DNA from: Gordonia aichiensis NBRC 108223
GTDB lineage: Bacteria; Actinomycetota; Actinomycetes; Mycobacteriales; Mycobacteriaceae
Length of the DNA stretch: 64,000 nt
Direction: 5' to 3'
Assembly: GCF_000332975.1 (NCBI RefSeq)
Contig: NZ_BANR01000011.1
Coordinates: 116,701-180,700 of the forward strand
A program made the translations under genes and the position numbers. The notes beneath the pieces are model-generated. The model made no database searches, had not been told where the DNA came from, and saw nothing but the letters and a program-made list of their open reading frames with translations. Below, in pieces: positions 25,512 to 34,310 of the stretch (position 1 is its first letter; each line of letters starts with the position of its first letter).

Positions 25512-28500
25512 GTGATGAGCACGAACACCACAGCAGATGTCATCGAGACCGTACAGCAGCTCACGACGCTGGCCCTGAGAACCTATGAGATCAACCCTGG
25601 GTTGGTCGAGGAGCACGCCAATGGTGAGCGACGTATTCACCAGGGCGGATACGGTGATCGCCAGCTTTTCGAACTCATCCAGAACGCGGCCGACGAACTG
25701 CGACAGCCCGCGTTCTACGGCGGACGCATCGAGGCTGTTCTCACCGACACCCACCTCTACTGCGCCAACGAGGGCTCCCCCATCACGCCGGCCGGAGCCG
25801 AAACCATCCTTCGCATGGGCGTCTCACGCAAACGCGGCGGACAGATCGGGCGCTTCGGGGTCGGTGTGAAATCGGTACTATCCGTGACGAAGTCTCCACA
25901 GTTCTTCAGTACCTCGGGAGCCTTCGGTTTCGACGCAGATTGGTCGGCCCACAAGATAAGGACCGCAGTCAACGAAGCCCAGTCCAAGCAAGTACTCCCC
26001 GTGCTGGACCTCACCGACACCCCGGTGCTGCGACTCGCACGCCAACTCGATCCTGCCTCAGAACGCGCAGCAGACCCCATTCTCGACGCACTCCTCGCGT
26101 GGGCGACGACTGTCGTCCGCCTGCCATTGATTCCAGGTACCGCCGCTCAGTTGAACCGGAGCATGCATGCACCTGCTGCGCTCGGAACAACGGGCCAAGA
26201 GTTTCCTACACTGTTCCAGCTCTTCTCGCCCCATGTCGGGACGGTCGTCCTTGACGACCGCAGTGTTCTTCCCGTCGTACGCCGGGAGTTGACCATCGGT
26301 CACGACGGTGATGTGTCGGTCATTCATCAGTCACGGACCGGACTCCACTCGGCGGACGAACGCTACCGAGTCTTCACTGTCGAGCACGTCGTCACCGATG
26401 AGGTGCGCGCCACGTCAGGCGAATTGCACGATCGTGCGACGCTCGACATCGCGTGGGCTGTTCCCGACTATCGGATCGACAACTCCGGTGAAGAGCCGCT
26501 GTGGACGGTGCCAGCCGAACGCGGCACGTTCTGGTCATACTTCCCCACGAAGTACTCGATGACTCTCAGCGGAGCGCTGAATGCGGCGTGGAAGACCAAC
26601 GAGGACCGTCAGAATCTGCTCGACAGCGCAGATCTCAACCGCGAATTGCTCGATGTCGCAGCACGGTTGGTCATCGATTCTCTACCGGAACTCGTCGTTG
26701 ACCAGGACCCGGCCGCCTATCTCGCGCTGCTGCCCGGACGGACGCGGGAGTCACCGAACTGGGCGTGCAAGTACCTCGCCGGCAAGGTATGGGAGCTTGC
26801 ATCCACCTACCCCTCACTGCCCGACCAGGATGGGTGCCTCCGCGAACCCGGCGCTCTGAGATTCAGACCTGAGGACGTCGGACACGTGACGTTGAAACTG
26901 TGGTCCGAGTACCCCGGCCGTCCGAAGAACTGGGTACACCACTCTGTTGACGCCGTCGGATTACGGCGCGGCAAGATGAGGCACATCCTCGACGCGTGCC
27001 GCGGTCTCGAGCCCGCGTCCATCACCGAGTGGCTCGAGGCACTGGTCGCCGACGGGTCGGAGAAGGGGTCGATAGCCGCCCTGCGCGTGCTCAGCCGGCT
27101 CATTTCCCACGACATCGCCGGGAACGGAAAACTACTGGCAGAGGCCAAATCTGCGAAGGTCGTGCTGACGTCGTCCGGGAACCTGGTGGCACCGTTGCCG
27201 GGTGGCGTGTTTCGCCGAACATCCGACGACGTCCTGCGTGACGACCTCGTCTACGTCGCAGATTCCATCGCCGACGACCCGGACATGGGCAGGATCCTCG
27301 ATCAGCTGGGCATCCGCGAAGCAGACCCGGACGGGCGATTCCGCAGCATACTCGACCAGGGCTTCACCGGCTACACCGACGACCACTGGATCAGGTTCTG
27401 GCAGTTACTGCGCACAGCGGGGGGTGCCAGTCAGACCCGCGCCATCCTCGACAAATACCCCGACGCCGCAACCGTTCTGAGAGTACGCAACATCGCAGGT
27501 GACTTCGTCGCCGCAGGCAGTTGCCTGCTACCGGGTCCCGTCGTTCCCGCCGACGGCTCAAGGGACCGAGACGTCGCTGTTGACATGACGTTCCACGGCG
27601 ACGACCGGTCCACGCTTCGCGCTCTCGGGATGAAGGACCGACCCGAGATCGCCGGGCACGAATGTGAATCGGAGCAGTGGTTCGCCGACTATCGCCAAGC
27701 GATGTACGAAGATTACTGCGCAGCACTTCCCGGGATCAGCAGGCGTGTCATGCCGGATACGCTTCGGATCGAGGGCGGCGCCATCGCCGGACCACTTCGC
27801 GTCTTCCGCCGACTGTCCGACGAGGGACGCGCCAAGTTCATCGCGTCCACTCCACCTGAGGGTCTCGTCATCAACTGGACGAGACAGGTTGGACGACAGT
27901 CGAATACGCGTACTGAGATTCCATCGCCCATCCGGTGGCTCTACAGCAAGTACGGATACACCGAGACCAGCGTCGGGCTGCAACTCGTCAGCGACGCAGT
28001 CGGACCTGAACTTGCCGAGTTCAGAGACTATCTCCCTGTATCGCAATTGTCACCGGCCCTCGCCCAACGACTGCGACTCCGTTCGACGGTGAAGCAGCTT
28101 CGACCCACTGAGTGGCAAGCATTGCTGGATCGGGTCAAACAAAGCACCGACGACGCTGCCATCGGAAAGTCCTATGCCCTGCTAATCCGGGTGGCGCTCG
28201 ATCTTCTCAACGAGGAGACCGGCGTGCGCTGTCGTGTCGGGTCGCACTGGGATTTCCGGCCCGATCACGAAGTCGCCGTCGCCACGAAACGTGCAGAGTT
28301 CGACGAGCTTGTCCGCCAACAGCAACCCGCACTATTCGTGGCAGACCCCGGCGATGCCGATCAAGCCGAATTCATGATCACCGAATGGGGAATGCACCGA
28401 TACAGCGATGTGATCGAGAAGGAGATCCGCCCCGTTCTGGTCGGACCTGCGTCTCCCCTCGCCGACGCATTGCCCGCGTTCAAGACCAACCCGGGTGAGC

Positions 28501-30320
28501 GCGTGATCCGCGGCGTCTCACTACAGCTGTGCTCGGAACTCGACGAGATCACACGAACCCCGTCCGGGGCGACACCGAAAGCTCTCGAGAGTGCGCGTGA
28601 CGCCGACACCGTTTGGGTGCGCGCCGATCTGCCCCTTCTCGACCAGATGGCGGCGGTGGACCGCGCCCTCGGATTCGGGCTCGGCCGGAACACTTGTGAG
28701 CGACTCCTCGAGCATCACGCGAAACTGGTTGAGTCCCAGAAGTTCAGAGAGCAGGTTGCCCGTGTTCGAAATGCGCCAACCATTCCGGAGAAGCTGTCAC
28801 TGCTGCTTCCGAGTGACCAACTGCGCGCGGGACTCCCCGATGGTCTGATCGCTAGCGAGAAGCATGAATCGGGCCGTGAACCGGGCCCCGAGCGCCTCGC
28901 CGAACTCGCCTACAACGCCTTCGATGACGCCGTACTCCGAGAGTACGCAAGCGACATCCGGTCAACCTTCGAAACAGCACCGGCGCACTTCGACGGTGGT
29001 CCGTCTGCCCGAAAGTTCGTCTCTGACCTGGGCTTCCCCGACTCCTTCGCGGGGGCACGTATCCCCGCACCGCCGCAGCGTGAGGATGCCCATGGGCCGG
29101 TGGACTTTCCGGCCCTCCACCCCTATCAGGACGAGATCGCGCGGCGCTTCGTCGGCTTCCTCATCGAACCCACACCGAGCCGCGCGATGCTCAGCCTTCC
29201 CACCGGAGCGGGTAAGACACGTGTCGCCGCCGAGGCTGTGATCCGCTGGATCGGGCAGGCCGGGGTTCCCGGAGGGCCCATCCTGTGGATTGCCCCGACT
29301 GCCGAGCTCTGCGAGCAGGCCATCCAGTCGTGGAAGTTCGTGTGGGAGCATGTAGGACCGGTCACAAATCTGGTGCTCGATCGGTTCTGGGGAGGCAATT
29401 CGGCCACACCGGTCACCGGACGCCCGCATCTGGTCGTCGCCACCGACGCGAAACTCGATGAACGCCTCGACACCGACGACTACGAATGGCTTCGCAGCGC
29501 GTCACTGGTAATCGTCGACGAGGCGCACGGCGCCACATCCCCCCGGTACACACGAATCCTCGAGTTGTTGGGTCTCACCAGAAGCAAGACGCTAAGAAAC
29601 CTCGTGGGTCTGACAGCCACTCCTTTCCGGAACGATGCCGAACTCACCCGCCGGCTCGCAGGCCGGTTCGGCAATTATCGCCTCGACGACGGTGTACTCG
29701 GAGACAATCCGATCGCACGACTGCAGGAACTCAACATCCTTTCGCGCGTCGAGCACACCGAGCTGGAAGGTATGCGCCTGCAACTCTCCGAGTTCGAACT
29801 CGCCGAAGCCGCAAAGATGAACGGGGTGCTCCCCAAGAGTGCTGAACGCCGCCTCGCTGCCGATGAGGCTCGCAATTCCGAACTGATCAAACGGATCACA
29901 GCTCTGCCCGACGACTGGCCTGTTCTGGTATTCGCCACCTCCGTCGACCATGCCAAGGTCCTCGCAGCGAAACTCAACGACCGTGGCATTCGTTCGGTGG
30001 CAATCGATTCCGGCACCCCGGTAGCCGATCGCAGACGCAGCATCGAGGAGTTCCGCAAGCAGAACATCCGTGTCATCACCAACTACGGCGTGTTGTCGCA
30101 AGGCTTCGACGCTCCGGCAACCCGTGCGGTGGTCATCGCCCGACCGGTCTACAGCGCCAACATGTACCAACAGATGGTCGGACGCGGTCTCCGCGGAACC
30201 CGCAACGGCGGCAAGGATGAATGCCTCATTCTCGACGTCAAGGACAACATCATCAACTTCGACAATCAGCTGGCATTCAACGAATTCGAGTATCTCTGGA
30301 ACGGCGCACCTGCTGTGTAA
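25512..30320 (+). CDS. Sacsin/Hsp90-like ATPase fused to an SF2 helicase
   Basis: A 1,602-residue protein (1,601 if the ATG directly after the GTG is used). Residues 40-160 form a GHKL/sacsin-type ATPase: N box in FELIQNAADELR, a G1-like stretch YCANEGSPIT, and GRFGVGVKSVL as G2. About 900 residues without a recognised domain follow. The last 400 residues are an SF2 helicase of the ResIII/DEAD type, with Walker A LPTGAGKTRVA (Lys about 1235), DEAH box (1336-1339), LTATPFRN (motif III) and QMVGRGLRG (motif VI). Such fusions recur in restriction islands with a methyltransferase; here the partner is probably the C5 enzyme. Predicted role: nucleic-acid-driven defence; no nuclease domain is visible. 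Confidence 0.85.
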   Translation: MMSTNTTADVIETVQQLTTLALRTYEINPGLVEEHANGERRIHQGGYGDRQLFELIQNAADELRQPAFYGGRIEAVLTDTHLYCANEGSPITPAGAETILRMGVSRKRGGQIGRFGVGVKSVLSVTKSPQFFSTSGAFGFDADWSAHKIRTAVNEAQSKQVLPVLDLTDTPVLRLARQLDPASERAADPILDALLAWATTVVRLPLIPGTAAQLNRSMHAPAALGTTGQEFPTLFQLFSPHVGTVVLDDRSVLPVVRRELTIGHDGDVSVIHQSRTGLHSADERYRVFTVEHVVTDEVRATSGELHDRATLDIAWAVPDYRIDNSGEEPLWTVPAERGTFWSYFPTKYSMTLSGALNAAWKTNEDRQNLLDSADLNRELLDVAARLVIDSLPELVVDQDPAAYLALLPGRTRESPNWACKYLAGKVWELASTYPSLPDQDGCLREPGALRFRPEDVGHVTLKLWSEYPGRPKNWVHHSVDAVGLRRGKMRHILDACRGLEPASITEWLEALVADGSEKGSIAALRVLSRLISHDIAGNGKLLAEAKSAKVVLTSSGNLVAPLPGGVFRRTSDDVLRDDLVYVADSIADDPDMGRILDQLGIREADPDGRFRSILDQGFTGYTDDHWIRFWQLLRTAGGASQTRAILDKYPDAATVLRVRNIAGDFVAAGSCLLPGPVVPADGSRDRDVAVDMTFHGDDRSTLRALGMKDRPEIAGHECESEQWFADYRQAMYEDYCAALPGISRRVMPDTLRIEGGAIAGPLRVFRRLSDEGRAKFIASTPPEGLVINWTRQVGRQSNTRTEIPSPIRWLYSKYGYTETSVGLQLVSDAVGPELAEFRDYLPVSQLSPALAQRLRLRSTVKQLRPTEWQALLDRVKQSTDDAAIGKSYALLIRVALDLLNEETGVRCRVGSHWDFRPDHEVAVATKRAEFDELVRQQQPALFVADPGDADQAEFMITEWGMHRYSDVIEKEIRPVLVGPASPLADALPAFKTNPGERVIRGVSLQLCSELDEITRTPSGATPKALESARDADTVWVRADLPLLDQMAAVDRALGFGLGRNTCERLLEHHAKLVESQKFREQVARVRNAPTIPEKLSLLLPSDQLRAGLPDGLIASEKHESGREPGPERLAELAYNAFDDAVLREYASDIRSTFETAPAHFDGGPSARKFVSDLGFPDSFAGARIPAPPQREDAHGPVDFPALHPYQDEIARRFVGFLIEPTPSRAMLSLPTGAGKTRVAAEAVIRWIGQAGVPGGPILWIAPTAELCEQAIQSWKFVWEHVGPVTNLVLDRFWGGNSATPVTGRPHLVVATDAKLDERLDTDDYEWLRSASLVIVDEAHGATSPRYTRILELLGLTRSKTLRNLVGLTATPFRNDAELTRRLAGRFGNYRLDDGVLGDNPIARLQELNILSRVEHTELEGMRLQLSEFELAEAAKMNGVLPKSAERRLAADEARNSELIKRITALPDDWPVLVFATSVDHAKVLAAKLNDRGIRSVAIDSGTPVADRRRSIEEFRKQNIRVITNYGVLSQGFDAPATRAVVIARPVYSANMYQQMVGRGLRGTRNGGKDECLILDVKDNIINFDNQLAFNEFEYLWNGAPAV

Positions 30321-30359
30321 CTGCGCGAAGTGGTATTCCGCGATGGTCGAGCTTCGAGT

Positions 30360-31310
30360 TCAGTACAGCTCCGGTGCGAATACCTTCACGACCTCCGCTT
30401 CCGGATCGAATCCTCCGTCGGTTCGAGTCACCTTTGCGGATTTCTTGCGACCCTCTTGAATGGCTTGAGCTTGGGATCGCGCCCTGACAATGCCTATGCG
30501 GTAGCCCTTGCTCTCGACGGTTTTGATCCGCATTTGAAGGTTGTGGGCAGACGAGTATCCAACCCATTGAACAACTTTCCCAGTGCATTTCTGGTTGGCG
30601 TATACCGCCCATGCGAAGCCGAATCGAGTGGGCTTCAGAATTGCTGGGACCGGATTGCCGGCGAGGTCGAACAGCGCTGCGTGCTCCCAAACGCCACCAT
30701 TCTTGTCAATCTTGCGCTGTAGTTTTCCTTCTGGACTCCGAGGAGGAAACGTACTCGGATCCGCAAGAGCTTCGACGGCAACGATCCCCTTGGGAAGTTT
30801 TCCGACGGTACGTTTCGCCGGGGTGGGAACGTTGACGGCCGCAGGTGGCGGCGGTGGGCTCGCATTCTGCCCGGCCGTCGCTGGTGCGGGGGTGGTCGGG
30901 GGTGCGCTATCAGGCTTCGATTCACGTTCTCCGATAATCAGCATCGGCTTTCTGTCACGATCGTGGATGTCGCCGACAACGACCATCTCAAAACCTGCGG
31001 CATGGAACCGATTGATCGTCGCCGACAGGTCCGGACGCATCGCAAGCAACTCATCCAGGGTTGCGGAGGAGCTCGATAGCTCCAGCCGCAGAGCGTCGAC
31101 GTGTTGCGCGTCGAGTTTGGAAGTCGAGTGATGTGTAGTTCCTCGAGGACCAGCCGCAGGGTCTTCTCTGCGTCTATTGTCATTTGGGTGCGGAGTCAAC
31201 TCCGGTTCCTTTCCTGACTTGGAATTCTTTCGGGGACCTATTGCGGACAGACCAGTAGATTTTTCCAGAATGATCGCGACCTCCACTCCCCCTGCGCGGA
31301 CGGGACGCAT
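30360..31310 (-). CDS. Unknown protein, second gene of the helicase pair
   Basis: A 316-residue protein that starts 25 bases after the stop of an SF2 helicase gene, so it is likely co-transcribed. The ATG has no clear ribosome binding site; other starts downstream are possible. About residues 80-130 contain a short fold (INRFHAAGFEMVVVGDIHDRD). A Pro/Ala/Thr-rich linker follows (about 140-170). The C-terminal part holds the basic segment GKLQRKIDKNGGVWEHAAL and IKTVESKGYRIGIVRARSQ. No HxK motif of phospholipase D and no RAMA-type NGW signature is present, so it is not DrmC. Codon use is less GC-biased than its neighbours, which suggests separate acquisition. Confidence 0.55.
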   Translation of the reverse strand: MRPVRAGGVEVAIILEKSTGLSAIGPRKNSKSGKEPELTPHPNDNRRREDPAAGPRGTTHHSTSKLDAQHVDALRLELSSSSATLDELLAMRPDLSATINRFHAAGFEMVVVGDIHDRDRKPMLIIGERESKPDSAPPTTPAPATAGQNASPPPPPAAVNVPTPAKRTVGKLPKGIVAVEALADPSTFPPRSPEGKLQRKIDKNGGVWEHAALFDLAGNPVPAILKPTRFGFAWAVYANQKCTGKVVQWVGYSSAHNLQMRIKTVESKGYRIGIVRARSQAQAIQEGRKKSAKVTRTDGGFDPEAEVVKVFAPELY

Positions 31311-31335
31311 TTCGAGCCACGGGATTCTCGGATGT

Positions 31336-34227
31336 CTACGCCTCAGTCAGATACCCCGCCAACGTCTCTCGCGTGTTCTCATCAACCACCCAGTCATTGA
31401 AGCCGACACCGAACACGGTCTTGTTGGAGATTGTTGACTTGACGGTTCCGGCAGCAACGGCGGGATTGCGGAATGTTCTGCCGGACAACGACGCCGCTCC
31501 CTGCGCGCGAACGATCTCCAACTCCGATGACTCGGGATCGAAGAAGCCGACCACTCGACATCCTTCGTAGTCGAGGACCACACGCAACCGGCCTTCGGCC
31601 CACACCAAGCCCGGTGTCGTTGCTACCGGCACCTGCTCTTCCTGCGGAGCCGCGGTATCCAACTGCGCGACATCGATGTCCGGCTTTGCCTCCGACTCAA
31701 CGGGAATCGTCGTGGCTGTCCGAGCCCTGGCGGCGCGGGCAGCCACCTCTCCAGGTGTCGGCACACACGCCCTCGCCCACGCGGCGGGCGTGTTCTCGGG
31801 CTCCGAAAGCTTCAGCAGGTCCCAGCGCCCGAGTCCATCTTTGACGACCCATGCTTCGATGTTGATGTGGGTGTCGTGGCGGTCCCGGGGATTGCTCTTG
31901 GCCCGCGCATCGATGACGTACTTCACTCGCTTCGAGTACGGTCCCACAGGCGCAATGTAGAATGCGGGTGGCATTTCGCTCTGATCGAGGAAGACCACCG
32001 CGTCGTGTTCCCGGCTGCCCTGCCACAAGTACTGGTCCTGCGTGCTGATCCGCCAGCTTCCTCCGGCTCCGCTGTGTACACGGACCACCCTGCTCTGCCC
32101 CTGAGAATTGCTGACTATAAGTGTTCCGCGCGAATGCTCGTCGGATGTCCGCGCCGTCCAGCCCTGGGCTTCGACCTGTTCGATCACAGCACGTAGCGCC
32201 GGCCCGATGGGAGCTTTCGCCTCCACGGTATCTGAATCAGACGTGCCCACACGGACGTGGACAGCTTCGTCCGGTGCCGAATCCTTTTCGTACTCGGTAT
32301 GTTCGAACTCGGCTACTCGACCGCCGAGCGCCGCCCACAGCTCGGATAGACGCGCACCAGAAACTGAACCGAGTACCAACGAGCGATCACCCAGCCAACC
32401 CTGAATACCCGCTTGCTGCAACGGCTTCTCTCCATTGGCGTTGAAGATCTGGGCCAACGCGTCAAGTGCAACAACCCGATCGTCCACGGTGTCCGATCCG
32501 CGACCACCGAGGCCGACTGTCTCGTCACCGATCCGCATCCAGGTGATGTCGTCGAAGCCCTGCATGAGGGCTTGTTCGACCTCGAGATCCGGTAAGACCT
32601 CGCGCAGCTCGCGCCAGGTCACGATCCCTTCGTGTTCCGCGAAGATGTCGAGGATTGCGTCCCGGGGATTCCACACCGCGGGCGCGACCACAGTGGTCGG
32701 CTCATCTACCTCCGCGTCATCTTCTGGCGTTGAGGTCGGTGCGAGCCACTCACTCAGACGCCGTGCAGCGTCACGCGGGTCCAGGTCATCGCGCTCGGCC
32801 GCAACCGCAAACAACTCATCGAGATGGGTTTCCGCGGTCGAACCCACATCAGGGTCCTCGACCGTCGCGTTCACGTACACAACGACCATCGCGGTTCGCC
32901 CGGCCCAATCCGCGGGATGAACCACGCGACCCATCCGCTGCAGCATCTGTGCACGACTACGGGCAGAGGCCGTCACGATGCCTACCTGCGACGTGGGGAC
33001 CGCGACGCCCTCATCGAGTAACCGGGAGGTGGCCAACACATCGACCGAGCCACTCGCATAGCGACCGAGCATGAATGCGACGTCGCCGTTCTCCGGGACG
33101 GCGTCGGTGACCACGCCAGAATTTCGGGCGGCCGTGGCAATTGCCGCCGACGTTTCGTATGACGCCGTGAATACGGTGGTTCGGCGTGAGTCTGCGACAC
33201 CTCGGGCGATCACCTCGACGGCCGCAACCTTGGACTTGCATTCCGATAGAACCCACTTGCGAGCGTCGAGGGCCTCCAGGTACTCACGCGCCAAGAAGCT
33301 GATCTCACCGACGAGGGAGCCGGAATCGATCTCACGCGCGGTCTCGTACACGCCACCGCTGAGATCGACACCTGTGTCGCGGAGTTTGCGTTCGGCCCGG
33401 TCGATGCGCGCGGTGAGTCCGTCGTACTTCTCCCGCTCAGGGACCGAGAATCGGACGCCGACCGTCAACACCAAGGGCTCACCGAGGATCCCCTCGTTCA
33501 CTGCACGACGATAGTCGCAGCCTTCGATACGAGCGCCGAAGTAGGGTCGCAAAATTCGCTCCGCCTGCGGATTCGACCACTCGTAAGACGCCGTCAGGCC
33601 AAGCTTCTCGGTGATCTCCTGACGCGGGAAGACGACGTCGGTGTAATCGGCGACACCGAGTCGTTGGATCTCGTCGACAACCAGCAACCCAGCGTCTCGG
33701 AACGCCGTCAGGTGTCGCTTGCCCAGTCCGGCAACCGTGGTGACGACGACCTGCTCACGAATCGCGAGCGCCTTGGAGCCGTCTGGTGCGCCGATCTCCA
33801 CGCCGGGGAACGCCGCCTCCAGGGTGCTGCGCCACTGGTCGACGAGGTCACGGTCAGGAGCCAGGACCAGTGCCGGGACTCCCCGTCGCCGCGCCTCGGC
33901 AATGGCCGCGATGCCCACGTCGGTCTTGCCCGCACCGGTGACCGCCTCGATGACGCCGGACCGCCCGGCGGCGAGCCACTTCTGAAAGGCCTCGACCTGC
34001 CAGGGCCGCAGCGGCCTATTCATGCCCAGCCGATGCGCAAGATCATCCGATGAGACGACACGCCATTCGTCGGCGCCTTCCGGCGGTTGAACGAATACCT
34101 GATCGTTGTCGAGGAGAACCTTCTGCACTGCGGTCACGGTCTGCGAAAGGCGTTCGGCCAGTTCAACGGACGTCAACGGACCGACTCGAGTGATCTCGCC
34201 CAGAACCGAATCACCGAGTGTCTGCAT
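31336..34227 (-). CDS. SF2 helicase with N-terminal winged helix and C-terminal RAMA-like end
   Basis: A 963-residue protein. Residues 1-60 look like a winged helix-turn-helix. The helicase core follows, with Walker A EAVTGAGKTDVG (Lys101), a DEIQ box at 185-188, and motif VI QRMGRVVHPA. It resembles XPB/ResIII-type DNA translocases. Residues 500-900 have no recognised domain. The last 70 residues (VRAQGAASLSGRTFRNPAVAA, given only in part, then GVGFNDWVVDENTRETL) have the layout of RAMA, a domain predicted to read modified DNA bases, though weaker than in the divergent neighbour. It is divergent from a DUF262 protein gene with 83 bases between starts, so the two genes probably share a control region and a job. 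Confidence 0.8.
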   Translation of the reverse strand: MQTLGDSVLGEITRVGPLTSVELAERLSQTVTAVQKVLLDNDQVFVQPPEGADEWRVVSSDDLAHRLGMNRPLRPWQVEAFQKWLAAGRSGVIEAVTGAGKTDVGIAAIAEARRRGVPALVLAPDRDLVDQWRSTLEAAFPGVEIGAPDGSKALAIREQVVVTTVAGLGKRHLTAFRDAGLLVVDEIQRLGVADYTDVVFPRQEITEKLGLTASYEWSNPQAERILRPYFGARIEGCDYRRAVNEGILGEPLVLTVGVRFSVPEREKYDGLTARIDRAERKLRDTGVDLSGGVYETAREIDSGSLVGEISFLAREYLEALDARKWVLSECKSKVAAVEVIARGVADSRRTTVFTASYETSAAIATAARNSGVVTDAVPENGDVAFMLGRYASGSVDVLATSRLLDEGVAVPTSQVGIVTASARSRAQMLQRMGRVVHPADWAGRTAMVVVYVNATVEDPDVGSTAETHLDELFAVAAERDDLDPRDAARRLSEWLAPTSTPEDDAEVDEPTTVVAPAVWNPRDAILDIFAEHEGIVTWRELREVLPDLEVEQALMQGFDDITWMRIGDETVGLGGRGSDTVDDRVVALDALAQIFNANGEKPLQQAGIQGWLGDRSLVLGSVSGARLSELWAALGGRVAEFEHTEYEKDSAPDEAVHVRVGTSDSDTVEAKAPIGPALRAVIEQVEAQGWTARTSDEHSRGTLIVSNSQGQSRVVRVHSGAGGSWRISTQDQYLWQGSREHDAVVFLDQSEMPPAFYIAPVGPYSKRVKYVIDARAKSNPRDRHDTHINIEAWVVKDGLGRWDLLKLSEPENTPAAWARACVPTPGEVAARAARARTATTIPVESEAKPDIDVAQLDTAAPQEEQVPVATTPGLVWAEGRLRVVLDYEGCRVVGFFDPESSELEIVRAQGAASLSGRTFRNPAVAAGTVKSTISNKTVFGVGFNDWVVDENTRETLAGYLTEA

Positions 34228-34310
34228 TGTCCCGTGTCCCCTGTCGTCGCCGTCCGCTAGGTTTGAACTTCAAAGTATTAGATCAACTGACACTGACGAG
34301 GTTCACCACC

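Noticed and set aside
30360..31310. Candidate DrmC (phospholipase D family)
   Set aside because: No HxK(x4)D motif is present, and size and composition do not fit.
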